A stretch of 64,000 bases of DNA, taken from positions 1,054,001-1,118,000 of the forward strand of contig NZ_CP043504.1 of the NCBI RefSeq assembly GCF_008365275.1, written 5' to 3'. The notes under the pieces are model-generated. The model worked only from the letters and a program-made list of their open reading frames with translations, did not search any database and was not told where the DNA came from. The stretch comes from Protaetiibacter larvae (GTDB lineage Bacteria; Actinomycetota; Actinomycetes; Actinomycetales; Microbacteriaceae). Positions 8,107 to 15,621 of the stretch are shown piece by piece (position 1 is the stretch's first letter; each line of letters starts with the position of its first letter). The position numbers and the translations under genes were made by a program.

Positions 8107-8121
8107 CATTAATGCAAAAGA

Positions 8122-8562
8122 CTACAGCGACGCGGCAGCGATCACCCGGTGCAGGGAGCGGCGCAGGGTGTCGAGCTCGTCGAGGCTCATGCCGAGGCGC
8201 TCGACGATGCGGGGCGGGATGAGCTCGGCCTGCGCACGCAGGGCGCGACCGGCATCCGTCGCCGTGATCTCGAGCACGCGCTCGTCGTGGGCGCTGCGTC
8301 GCCGCGACACGTAGCCGAGTGCCTCCAGGCGTTTGAGCAGCGGGGAGAGCGTGGCGGGGTCGAGCTGCAGCTCGTCGCCGAGCTCCCGCACCGAGCGGGG
8401 GCTGCGCTCCCACAGCGCGAGCATCACGAGGTACTGCGGATGCGTGAGGCCGAGCGGTTCCAGCAACGGCCGGTAGACGGCGTTGACACTCCGCGAGGCG
8501 ACCGCGAGCGCGAAGCACACCTGGTTCTCGAGGGCGAGCAGATCGGGGGTCTCGGTTGCCAT
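8122..8562 (-). CDS. MarR-family regulator, OhrR-like
   Basis: 146 residues from the ATG at 8562, which has AGGA eight bases upstream. The N-terminal [14 protein letters not shown] places a Cys at residue 16, matching the reactive peroxide-sensing Cys of OhrR, and [20 protein letters not shown] is the typical OhrR/MarR dimer helix. The wing is [20 protein letters not shown]. One-Cys OhrR proteins respond to organic hydroperoxides by oxidation of this Cys. No ohr gene is adjacent; the divergent neighbour is a small cysteine protein, and the nearest OsmC-fold gene is at 38126. The operator TTAGTACACTAA lies between the divergent genes. Confidence 0.8.
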   Translation of the reverse strand: MATETPDLLALENQVCFALAVASRSVNAVYRPLLEPLGLTHPQYLVMLALWERSPRSVRELGDELQLDPATLSPLLKRLEALGYVSRRRSAHDERVLEITATDAGRALRAQAELIPPRIVERLGMSLDELDTLRRSLHRVIAAASL

Positions 8563-8584
8563 GGATGACATCCTACGCAAATAG

Positions 8585-8596
8585 TTAGTACACTAA
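8585..8596. promoter_or_regulatory. Candidate MarR/OhrR operator
   Basis: TTAGTACACTAA: perfect 5-base arms around AC, located between the MarR gene and the divergent small gene. It contains TACACT (8589-8594), a TANNNT -10 seven bases before the ATG at 8602, so occupancy would shut the small gene off. Confidence 0.5.
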
Positions 8597-8601
8597 TGGT
8601 T

Positions 8602-8844
8602 ATGGCACACGAGGAAGAGGGCTTCGCACCCTCGAACGACTTCGCGAACGGTGGCGGCTTCTTCAACCGCCTCAACCGCAAGCTCTTCCCCTACCTCGGG
8701 CCGCCGCCGCTCGGACCCTACGACCAGCCGGCGCCGACGCCCGCCCGCGAGCGGGCCTGCCCGCTGTGCGGCGCGCCGATGTCGCAGCACGAGAAGGGGC
8801 TCAGCGACGGGCGGACGATCCTCTACTGCCCCGAGGTCGCCTGA
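8602..8844 (+). CDS. Small cysteine-containing protein, unknown function
   Basis: 80 residues, not recognised. The N-terminal half is Gly/Pro-rich (EGFAPSNDFANGGGFFNRLN, KLFPYLGPPPLGPYDQ). The C-terminal half has RACPLCGAPMSQHEKGLSDG and then YCPEVA: CxxC plus a His and a third Cys, resembling a small zinc ribbon or a redox motif. Start chosen at 8602, not the ATG at 8596, because TACACT lies seven bases before it. It is divergent from an OhrR-like regulator whose candidate operator covers this promoter, so it may be part of the peroxide response (inference). Confidence 0.55.
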   Translation: MAHEEEGFAPSNDFANGGGFFNRLNRKLFPYLGPPPLGPYDQPAPTPARERACPLCGAPMSQHEKGLSDGRTILYCPEVA

Positions 8845-9392
8845 GCGGTGCGGTCGCGCGACACCCCGCGCGTGACGCCCGTGCGCTCCACCGCGCGGGC
8901 GATCGCCAGGCCGACGACAGCGCCGACGAGTCCGCTCACGATGAGCAGCGCCACGAAGGTGATCTGCGCCCAGGTGGGCTGCGAGGCGACATCGAGGCTG
9001 CGCCAGGTGACGAAGCCGTAGAGCGCCGCGAGCACGGCCGTCGCCACCAGGAAGATCGCCGGATGCCAGCGCCGGTACAGCAGCACCGCGAACGGCAGCT
9101 CGAGCAGCACGCCGATCATGAGCATCGTGATCACGGCTCCCGCGCCGTTCGGGGAGGACGGGATCGTCACGATCCCGGCGATGAGCGCGGTCAGGACCCC
9201 GGCGCCGGGGCGACGCAGCAGGGCGAGTGCGATCACGACCGGCAGGATCCACACGCCCACGATGGGCGCGTAGAGCAGCGGCACCCCCTTCGCGACGGTT
9301 CCGGCGTACAGGTTGGCGGGGATCAGCAGCAGCCCTCCCGCGACGCCGATCGCGGCACAGCTGAGAAGGTATCGGGTGGTGAAGCGGCCCAC
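8823..9392 (-). CDS. ECF transporter S component (YkoE-like), paralogue 1
   Basis: 189 residues with about six hydrophobic segments; a GTG start at 9392 with AGGAG upstream. The motif MIGVLLELPFAVLLYRRW recurs in the two S-component genes across the divergent promoter (GVLLEVPFAVTGYR and GILIELPFLIGLYR), so the three are paralogues. The fold resembles the YkoE-type substrate-binding subunit that databases assign to hydroxymethylpyrimidine/thiamine uptake, but the iron box at 9429 and the siderophore-interacting protein downstream suggest an iron-related ligand (inference). It would use the A and T subunits encoded on the other strand. It converges with and overlaps the small cysteine gene by 22 bases. 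Confidence 0.7.
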   Translation of the reverse strand: MGRFTTRYLLSCAAIGVAGGLLLIPANLYAGTVAKGVPLLYAPIVGVWILPVVIALALLRRPGAGVLTALIAGIVTIPSSPNGAGAVITMLMIGVLLELPFAVLLYRRWHPAIFLVATAVLAALYGFVTWRSLDVASQPTWAQITFVALLIVSGLVGAVVGLAIARAVERTGVTRGVSRDRTAQATSGQ

Positions 9393-9428
9393 GTGGTGGC
9401 TCCTGTCGTGACGGGCGGGTCGGATGGC

Positions 9429-9447
9429 TTAGGTTAGTCTTGCCTAA
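9429..9447. promoter_or_regulatory. IdeR/DtxR iron box
   Basis: TTAGGTTAGTCTTGCCTAA matches the DtxR/IdeR consensus TTAGGTTAGGCTAACCTAA at 16 of 19 positions. It is centred between the divergent S-component genes (starts at 9392 and 9472), so one site can repress both when iron is plentiful. Confidence 0.85.
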
Positions 9448-9471
9448 GCTAGCCGAAAGTCCTCACCCGCC

Positions 9472-10023
9472 ATGCGCAGCCCCTACTCCACCCGTGTCTT
9501 CCTGAGCGCCGCCGCGATCGGCGCGGCCGGCGGCGTCGTCGCGATCGCCCTCAACTGGATCTTCCTGGCCATCAACACGACCCCGCTCGCGACCCTCATC
9601 ATCGTCGCCGTCTTCGGGGTGTGGGTGCTGCCCGGGATGCTCGCGCAGCGGCTGTTCACCGCGCCCGGCATCGGGGCGTTCACGATGCTCGTCGCCGCCC
9701 TCGTCAACGCCCCCTTCACCCCCTACGGCGTCGCGCAGATCTGGAGCTCCATCATCTTCGGCGTGCTGCTCGAAGTGCCGTTCGCGGTCACCGGGTACCG
9801 CTTCGGCGGGCAGCGGATGTTCTGGATCGCGCACCCGCTCTCGCAGCTCGCCGTGATCCCCTTCTACCTGGTGGGCTTCGACCTGGCCGCCTTCGCCTGG
9901 TGGGTGCTCCCGGTGTTCGTCCTGCTCACCCTCGCGAGCGCCGCCTTCTTCACCTGGCTCGCGCAGTTCCTCGCCGCGCGACTGCGCGCCGCCGGCGTCG
10001 CCCGGCCACGAGTCGCCGCATGA
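9472..10023 (+). CDS. ECF transporter S component (YkoE-like), paralogue 2
   Basis: 183 residues, five to six membrane segments. First gene of a five-gene operon controlled by the iron box 25 bases upstream. Shares with the flanking paralogues an N-terminal helix, the loop VWVLPGMLAQRLFTAPGIGA and the GVLLEVPFAVTGYRF motif. Its stop overlaps the next start by four bases (ATGA at 10020-10023). As an S component it should bind the substrate in the membrane and dock to the T/A module encoded downstream. The ligand is not known. Confidence 0.75.
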   Translation: MRSPYSTRVFLSAAAIGAAGGVVAIALNWIFLAINTTPLATLIIVAVFGVWVLPGMLAQRLFTAPGIGAFTMLVAALVNAPFTPYGVAQIWSSIIFGVLLEVPFAVTGYRFGGQRMFWIAHPLSQLAVIPFYLVGFDLAAFAWWVLPVFVLLTLASAAFFTWLAQFLAARLRAAGVARPRVAA

Positions 10024-10595
10024 CCACCCGCCTGCTGCTCAGCTGCGCGGCCATCGCGGTCGTGCTGGGGCTCGCCAGCATCCCCAACGCGTACCTCTTC
10101 AACCTGCTCGCCGTGACCGCGCCATGGGCGCTCGGCGTCGCCACCATCGGATACATCCTGCCCGGGGTGCTCGCCCAGGCGGCACTGCGCCGCGGGGGCG
10201 TGGGGCTGCTCACCCAGCTGCTCGCAGGCCTCGTCGCCACCCCCTTCGTGCCCACCGGAGTGGCCGCGCTCATCGCCTGGGTGCTGCTCGGCATCCTCAT
10301 CGAGCTGCCGTTCCTCATCGGGCTGTACCGCTACTGGAAGCCGTGGCTGTTCTGGGTGAGCGCGGTCTGGGTGACGGCGTTCTACGCCTTCTACTGGGGG
10401 CTGTACTACGACAGCCCGGCCTCCGGACCGCTCGTGCTCTTCGGTCAGCCCGCCGTGCTGCTGGCCGCGATGCTCCTCACCACGGCCCTCGCCCTGCTGC
10501 TCGCCCGGCTCATCGCCCGCACGGGTGCGCTGCGCGGCATCCAGGCGCCCGTCGACCGCCGCAAGCGCCGCGCCGCCGAGCCCTCCGCGGCATGA
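10020..10595 (+). CDS. ECF transporter S component (YkoE-like), paralogue 3
   Basis: 191 residues, about six membrane segments. N-terminal MTTRLLLSCAAIAVVLGLAS is nearly the same as the first paralogue (TTRYLLSCAAIGVAGGLL), so these two are the closer pair; both end in an RTG...RGI/V-like basic tail. Contains GILIELPFLIGLYRYWKPW. Translationally coupled on both sides by ATGA overlaps (10020 and 10592). Having two S components in one operon and a third divergent suggests different ligands or a heteromeric binding unit. Confidence 0.75.
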   Translation: MTTRLLLSCAAIAVVLGLASIPNAYLFNLLAVTAPWALGVATIGYILPGVLAQAALRRGGVGLLTQLLAGLVATPFVPTGVAALIAWVLLGILIELPFLIGLYRYWKPWLFWVSAVWVTAFYAFYWGLYYDSPASGPLVLFGQPAVLLAAMLLTTALALLLARLIARTGALRGIQAPVDRRKRRAAEPSAA

Positions 10596-12313
10596 CCGCG
10601 CCCGCCCCGCTCGCGGTCGAGGACGTGCGCATCCGGCACGACGGCCGGGAGCGCTGGACCCCGGATGGCGCCAGCTTCGTCCTCCAGCCGGGCGAGGTGC
10701 TGCTGCTGCTCGGGCCGTCGGGCTCCGGCAAGTCGACGCTCGCCCTCGCCCTCAACGGCCTCATCCCGCACGCCGTGCCGGCCGAGCTGCACGGTGTCGT
10801 GCGGGTGTCGGGGGCCGACACGCGCACGCATCAGCCGGGGGTGCTGAGCGCCGAGGTCGGCATGGTCTTCCAGGACCCCGACAGCCAGCTCGTCACCGGC
10901 ACCCTGCTCGACGAGGTGTGCTTCGGCCCCGAGAACCTGCTCGTGCCGGTCGACGAGGTGCTCGCCCGCGCCGAGTCCGCGCTGCGCCGGGTGGGACTGT
11001 GGGAGCGCCGCCGCGAAAGCCCCGACCGGCTCTCGGGTGGCGGACGCCAGCGACTCGCGATCGCCTGCGCGCTCGCCCTCGCGCCGCGTGCGATCGTGCT
11101 CGACGAGCCCACCGCCAACCTCGATCCGGTCGGCATCGAGGAGGTGTACGCGGCGCTCGCCGAGATCGTCGCCGAACGCGAGACCGCGATCGTGCTCGTC
11201 GAGCACAACCTGGACGCCGCCGCCACCCTCGTCGACCGGGTGGTCGTGCTCGACGGCGACGGCCGGCTCGTCGCCGACGGGGGAGTCGACGAGGTGCTGC
11301 GAGGGCGTGCCGGACAGCTGCACGCGCTCGGCGTGTGGCTGCCGGTCGCGACCCTCGCCGGGATGCGGCTGCGTGCGGCGGGCGTGCGGCTCGAGCCCCT
11401 CCCGCTCACCCCCGAAGAGCTGCGGGGGCAGCTCGACGCGCTCCCCGCGCTCCCCGCGCTCCCGGCGCCGCCCGCGGTCGAGCCGGCATCCGCGGACCCC
11501 GTGGTGCGCGTGCGCGAGCTCGCCGTCGAACGCGGCGGCCGTGCCATCCTGCACGGCATCGACCTGGAGGTGCGGCGCGGCGAGTTCCTCGCCATCGTCG
11601 GCGAGAACGGTGCCGGGAAGACCACCCTGCTGCAGGCGATCGCCGGGGTGCTGACGCCCCCGCGCGGACGCATCGAGGTGGCGGGTCTCGACCCGGCGCG
11701 GGCCGACGTGCGCGAGCTGGCCCGCGCGATCGGCTTCGTCTTCCAGAACCCCGAGCACCAGTTCATCCGGCACACCGTCGCCTCCGAGCTCGCTCACGGG
11801 CTCGAACTGCAGCGGCTGCCCGAGCAGGAGATCGCCGCGCAGGTCGACGGCATGCTCGCGCGCTTCGGGCTCGCCGACGCCCGGGAGGTGCACCCCTTCC
11901 TGCTGTCGGGCGGGCAGAAGCGCCGCCTCTCGGTCGGCACCGCGCTCATCGCGGGTGCGCCCGTGCTCGCCCTCGACGAGCCCACCTTCGGCCAGGACCG
12001 CGAACGCGCCGCCGAGTTGCTCGACATGCTCGCCGCGCTCAACGCCGCCGGCACCACCGTGCTCGTCGTCACGCACGACATGCAGCTCGTGGCCGAGTAC
12101 GCGAGCCACGTCGCCGTGCTGCGCGACGGCGCGCTGCTCGTGCACGACACCACGGGCGCGGTGCTCGCCGGTGACGCGCTCGAGCAGGCCGGCCTGCGGC
12201 ATCCGCCCCTCGCGAGCGCGATGCGGGGCCTTGCGGCGCATCCCGGATGGCGCGGCATCACCCGCATCGACGAGCTTCCGCGGGAGCGCGTCGGGGAGGT
12301 GCGGACGGCATGA
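10592..12313 (+). CDS. ECF transporter fused double ATPase (EcfA-A')
   Basis: 573 residues: two ABC ATPase domains in one chain, as in YkoD-type proteins. Domain 1 (about 1-270): Walker A GPSGSGKST, Q-loop VFQDPDSQLV, signature LSGGGRQRL, Walker B IVLDEPTANLDP, switch VEHNLD. Domain 2 (about 300-545): Walker A GENGAGKTT, Q-loop VFQNPEHQFI, signature LSGGQKRRL, Walker B LALDEPTFGQD, switch VTHDMQ. The first signature has Gly where the usual LSGGQ has Gln. An Ala/Pro linker (ALPALPALPAPPAVEPA) joins the halves. ATP hydrolysis here drives toppling of the S component through the T subunit. Coupled by ATGA overlaps to both neighbours. Confidence 0.9.
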   Translation: MTAPAPLAVEDVRIRHDGRERWTPDGASFVLQPGEVLLLLGPSGSGKSTLALALNGLIPHAVPAELHGVVRVSGADTRTHQPGVLSAEVGMVFQDPDSQLVTGTLLDEVCFGPENLLVPVDEVLARAESALRRVGLWERRRESPDRLSGGGRQRLAIACALALAPRAIVLDEPTANLDPVGIEEVYAALAEIVAERETAIVLVEHNLDAAATLVDRVVVLDGDGRLVADGGVDEVLRGRAGQLHALGVWLPVATLAGMRLRAAGVRLEPLPLTPEELRGQLDALPALPALPAPPAVEPASADPVVRVRELAVERGGRAILHGIDLEVRRGEFLAIVGENGAGKTTLLQAIAGVLTPPRGRIEVAGLDPARADVRELARAIGFVFQNPEHQFIRHTVASELAHGLELQRLPEQEIAAQVDGMLARFGLADAREVHPFLLSGGQKRRLSVGTALIAGAPVLALDEPTFGQDRERAAELLDMLAALNAAGTTVLVVTHDMQLVAEYASHVAVLRDGALLVHDTTGAVLAGDALEQAGLRHPPLASAMRGLAAHPGWRGITRIDELPRERVGEVRTA

Positions 12314-13125
12314 CCGCGGTCATCGACCCGTACGCCGAGGCGGCCCCCGCCCCGGCCATCCGCTTCCTGCACGGCCTCAACCCGCTCGCCAAGCTCGCCG
12401 CCCCCCTTCCCGCGATCGTGCTGCTCGTCTTCGCCCGTGACCTGGCCACCCCGCTCGCCTTCATCGGGCTCGGCTGGCTGCTGCTGCTCGTGGGGGCGCG
12501 GCTCAGCGGCCGGGCGCTCGCGGCGGTGCTGCTCGGCCTGCCCGCCGTCGCCCTCCTGCTGTCGCTGAGCTTCGGGCTGTGGGTGGACGGCTCACGGGTC
12601 GACGAGGCGGTCCTGATCTTCGCGCTCGGCGACTACCGTTTCACTCTCGGCATGTGGCAGGTGGGTCTCGCGACGGCGCTGCGGCTCACGAGCATCATCG
12701 TGCTGTCGCTCATCGCCGGCCTCACCACGACCGGTCCCGACGTCGCGCGCGCCATGGTGCAGCAGCTGCGGGTGCCGTACCGAGTCGGCTACACGGCGCT
12801 CGCCGCGTTCCGCTTCGTGCCGCGCTTCGCCCACGAACTCGAGGTGATCCGGCAGGCGCACCGGGTGCGCGGGATGTCGGGCGGGCGCGGGCCGTTCGCC
12901 GGCATCCGCCGCTGGTTCGGCTACGTGGTGCCGCTGCTCGCCGGCGCGATCCGCCATGCGGAGCGCGTCGCCCTCGCGATGGACTCCCGCGCCTTCGGCG
13001 CCCACCGCACCCGCACCGAGCGGCACCTCGTGCCGTTCCGGACCCGCGACGCCGTCTTCCTGCTGCTGTTCTGGGCGGCGACCGCCGCCATCCTCGTCCT
13101 CGTCCCCACCCTGGAGCTGCCATGA
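12310..13125 (+). CDS. ECF transporter T component (EcfT/CbiQ family)
   Basis: 271 residues. Start ATG at 12310 overlaps the ATPase stop. N-terminal FLHGLNPLAKLAAPLPAIVL is the typical CbiQ opening. Four or more membrane segments are followed by the cytoplasmic coupling helices, with their Arg motifs in HRVRGMSGGRG and MDSRAFGAHR that contact the two ATPase domains. A C-terminal membrane segment ends in LVLVPTLELP. It is the membrane scaffold shared by the S components of this locus. Confidence 0.9.
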   Translation: MTAVIDPYAEAAPAPAIRFLHGLNPLAKLAAPLPAIVLLVFARDLATPLAFIGLGWLLLLVGARLSGRALAAVLLGLPAVALLLSLSFGLWVDGSRVDEAVLIFALGDYRFTLGMWQVGLATALRLTSIIVLSLIAGLTTTGPDVARAMVQQLRVPYRVGYTALAAFRFVPRFAHELEVIRQAHRVRGMSGGRGPFAGIRRWFGYVVPLLAGAIRHAERVALAMDSRAFGAHRTRTERHLVPFRTRDAVFLLLFWAATAAILVLVPTLELP

Positions 13126-13913
13126 GTTTCCGCGACGCCCGCAAGTACAACCAGCACGCCCTGCTCGAGGTGGTGCGCACCGAACGCGTCACCCCGCACA
13201 TGGTGCGCGTGACCGTCACGGGCGACGACCTCGCCGAGTTCCCCGACCACGGGTTCGACCACTGGTTCCGGATGTTCCTGCCGCGCGCCGCCCACGAGGA
13301 CGCCCTCGGCGCCCTGCCGAGGCGCGTCGACATGATCGGCTACCTGCAGTTCCTGCGGATGCCCGAGAGCTCGCGCCCGGTCATGCGCAACTACACGGTG
13401 CGCGCCTTCCGGAAGGACCAGCGCGAGCTCGACATCGACTTCGTCGTGCACGGCGACGACGGCGTGGCCGCCCCGTGGGCGCGCGACGCGCAACCCGGCG
13501 AGCGGCTCGCGATCATCGACCAGGGCCCCGGCTACCAGCCCGACGCCTCCCTCGAAGCCCACCTGCTCGCCTCCGACGAGACCGGCCTTCCCGCGCTCCT
13601 CGGCATCCTGCGCGACCTGCCGCGGCACCACCGCGGCATCGCCTACATCGAGATCCCGGACGCCGCCGACGCCCAGCCGCACGAAGCCCCGGACGGGGTC
13701 GAGGTGCGCTGGCTCGTGCGTCCCGAGGGGCTGACCCCGGGCGCGCACGCGCTGAGCGTCGTGCAGGAGGAGGCGCGGATCCCGGCCGAGCCGTTCGGCG
13801 CCTACCTCGTGGGCGAACAGGCGCTCGCGACGGGGCTGCGGCGCTGGCTCGTGACCGAGCACAAGGTGCCGAAGGACCGCATCACCTTCGTGGGGTACTG
13901 GCGCAAGCGCTGA
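13122..13913 (+). CDS. Siderophore-interacting protein (ferric-siderophore reductase)
   Basis: 263 residues, cytoplasmic. FAD-binding domain with the RNYTVRAFR motif (RxYT) at about residue 88, preceded by the family opening of a beta-barrel (RVTPHMVRVTVTGDDL). The NAD(P)H-binding half has LLASDETGLPALLGILRDLP and ends in YLVGEQALATGLRRWL and VGYWRKR, both typical of SIP (ViuB) proteins. These reduce Fe(III)-siderophores to release iron. Last gene of the iron-box operon, ATGA-coupled to ecfT, which is the main reason to link the ECF transporter to iron. A hairpin terminator follows. Confidence 0.9.
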   Translation: MSFRDARKYNQHALLEVVRTERVTPHMVRVTVTGDDLAEFPDHGFDHWFRMFLPRAAHEDALGALPRRVDMIGYLQFLRMPESSRPVMRNYTVRAFRKDQRELDIDFVVHGDDGVAAPWARDAQPGERLAIIDQGPGYQPDASLEAHLLASDETGLPALLGILRDLPRHHRGIAYIEIPDAADAQPHEAPDGVEVRWLVRPEGLTPGAHALSVVQEEARIPAEPFGAYLVGEQALATGLRRWLVTEHKVPKDRITFVGYWRKR

Positions 13914-13942
13914 CCTCCGCCGCAGGCGACGCGTCTCGAGAC

Positions 13943-13967
13943 CCCCGCAGGCGACCGCCTCGCGGGG
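13943..13967. terminator. Hairpin between convergent genes
   Basis: CCCCGCAGGC, loop GACC, GCCTCGCGGGG with one bulged C: an 10-bp stem between the ends of the siderophore-interacting protein gene and the convergent FMN reductase gene. There is no T-tract, which is common in high-GC actinobacteria. Confidence 0.5.
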
Positions 13968-13976
13968 TGAGCCGCG

Positions 13977-14561
13977 CTAAGCGACCGGGACGGCGGCGCG
14001 CTCGGACGCGGCGTTCGCGGCGAGCTGGCTCTGCACGAGCGGCAGCGCACGCGAGATCGAGGTGGCGATGCGCTCCTCCAGGTCGGCCGAGGTCACCTTG
14101 TAGTCGCTGAAGTCGCGCTCGTTCGCGAAGATCCCGAGCGGCAGGGTGAGCGCCTGGAAGAAGCCGAACAGCGGACGCATCTGGTGCTCCACGAGGAGCG
14201 CGTGGCGGTCGCTGCCGCCCGTCGCCGTCAGCACGATGGGGGTGTCGACGAGCGCGTACTGGCCCACGTGGTCGAAGAAGAGCTTGAACAGCCCCGAGTA
14301 GGTGGCGCGGTAGGCGGGCGAGCCGACGACGAGCAGGTCGGCGGTCTCGACCGCGTCGAGGGCGTCGATCGCGGGCTGGCCGAGGCTGTTGCGGAAGCCG
14401 CCGGTCGCGAGCGACGGCAGCACGGTCGCCAGCTCGATCACCTGCGCCTCACCGCCCAGTCGTTCCGCGAACGCCTCCGACACGCGGCGCACGAGAGCCG
14501 TGGTGCGGGACGGGTCGGTCGGGCTCCCGCTGACGCCCACCACGCGGATCGGCTGGCTCAT
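13977..14561 (-). CDS. NAD(P)H-dependent FMN reductase (SsuE/MsuE type)
   Basis: 194 residues from the ATG at 14561, which has GGGAG five bases upstream; the frame extends 39 codons further but without a site. Flavodoxin-like fold: N-terminal VVGVSGSPTDPSRTTALVRR phosphate-binding loop, then LLVVGSPAYRATYSGLFKLF, and DTPIVLTATGGSDRHALLVE. Closest to the CE1759/MsuE group that supplies FMNH2 to two-component monooxygenases. It could serve the flavin monooxygenase at 41090, which has no reductase in its own cluster (inference), or act with the neighbouring iron reductase. Confidence 0.85.
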   Translation of the reverse strand: MSQPIRVVGVSGSPTDPSRTTALVRRVSEAFAERLGGEAQVIELATVLPSLATGGFRNSLGQPAIDALDAVETADLLVVGSPAYRATYSGLFKLFFDHVGQYALVDTPIVLTATGGSDRHALLVEHQMRPLFGFFQALTLPLGIFANERDFSDYKVTSADLEERIATSISRALPLVQSQLAANAASERAAVPVA

Positions 14562-14655
14562 GAGACTCCCTTCGGCCGCGACCCGATGACACGGCACCTC
14601 GCCGATCCTGTCACCGTGCGCCCGGGCACGTCGCTTTATGACCGGAGGTTGCAGA

Positions 14656-15540
14656 TCATGGCCCCGTGTTGCGCGCACCGTCCCCGGTGCGACGTCCGCG
14701 GCGCACCTGCCACAGCACCACGACCGCGGCCGCCGCGAGCAGCACGAGCCACGGCAGCCCGACCCCGATCCCGATGAGCGCCGACGCCCAGAACCCGAGG
14801 AAGGCGTTCCAGCCGACGGCGATCGCCGACCAGACGTCCTTCGGCCCCTCGGGCGGCGGCGCGAGCGCCTCCGAGCGCAGGTTCAGGGTGATCGTCGACA
14901 TCGCCACCTGGTCGGCGAGCTCGCGCTGCTGCGCCTCGAGCGACTCGAGTTCGCTCTGGCGTTGCGCGATCGCCTGTTCGAGCTCGATGAGGTCGCTCGT
15001 GGTGACCGCGGTCGCGAGCCACCCGGTGTAGCGCCCGATCGAGGTCCGCAGGGTGGTGATGCGGGTCTCCAGATCCCGCTGCAGAGCCGTCACGTTCTCG
15101 GAGCCGAGGAGGGTCTCGTCGACGCGCCCCAGCTCGGTGAGCTCGCCGCGCACCTTCTCGAGGGCGTCGGCCGGGATGCGCAGGGTGAGCGTCGCACTTC
15201 CGGCGTCGCCGCCGCGGGGTGCGTACTGCTGGCGGCTGTCGATGCGTCCGCCCGCCGCGGTCGTGATGGTGGTGGCCTTCTCGGCGGCGGCGATCGGGTC
15301 GTCCGCGGTGATGGTGATGCTTCCGGTGACGACGAGCGCCTCGTCGGTGCGAGCGGTGCTCGCGAGCTCGCCCGTCGCGGCGTCCGCGAATCGGGTGTCC
15401 CCGTCCATGACCGGGGGAGCGGCGGCATGCTGCGGGGTTTCGCCGATGTCGGATGCGCCGCTCGCCGTGCAACCGGCGAACAGCGTGCTCGCCGCGAGGG
15501 CCGCGGCGAGGGCGACGGGAATGCGGATGCTGTGCCTCAT
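14656..15540 (-). CDS. DUF4349 lipoprotein
   Basis: 294 residues. Signal peptide with lipobox LFAGC near residue 23, then an exported DUF4349 domain: VTGSITITADDPIAAAEKAT, GGRIDSRQQYAPRGG and LRIPADALEKVRGEL, followed by a coiled coil (LIELEQAIAQRQSELESLEA) and a C-terminal membrane helix with a basic tail (VVVLWQVRRGRR). The combination of lipid anchor and C-terminal helix is usual for this family, whose function is unknown. TACCGT (15547-15552, minus strand) six bases before the ATG marks a leaderless start. Confidence 0.85.
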   Translation of the reverse strand: MRHSIRIPVALAAALAASTLFAGCTASGASDIGETPQHAAAPPVMDGDTRFADAATGELASTARTDEALVVTGSITITADDPIAAAEKATTITTAAGGRIDSRQQYAPRGGDAGSATLTLRIPADALEKVRGELTELGRVDETLLGSENVTALQRDLETRITTLRTSIGRYTGWLATAVTTSDLIELEQAIAQRQSELESLEAQQRELADQVAMSTITLNLRSEALAPPPEGPKDVWSAIAVGWNAFLGFWASALIGIGVGLPWLVLLAAAAVVVLWQVRRGRRTGDGARNTGP

Positions 15541-15546
15541 GGCGAC

Positions 15547-15552
15547 ACGGTA
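15547..15552 (-). promoter_or_regulatory. -10 element TACCGT, leaderless start
   Basis: On the minus strand TACCGT, then six bases (GTCGCC), then the ATG at 15540. Confidence 0.5.
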
Positions 15553-15609
15553 GGAGCGTGTCCGCGCGGGTCACCACCCAACCTTCCCGAGGATTCGATC
15601 GTCTCGCGC

Positions 15610-15615
15610 TAGCCT
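15610..15615 (+). promoter_or_regulatory. -10 element TAGCCT, leaderless start
   Basis: TAGCCT followed by CGGGGC and the ATG at 15622. It is almost the same string as at 16405 and 34749. Confidence 0.5.
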
Positions 15616-15621
15616 CGGGGC

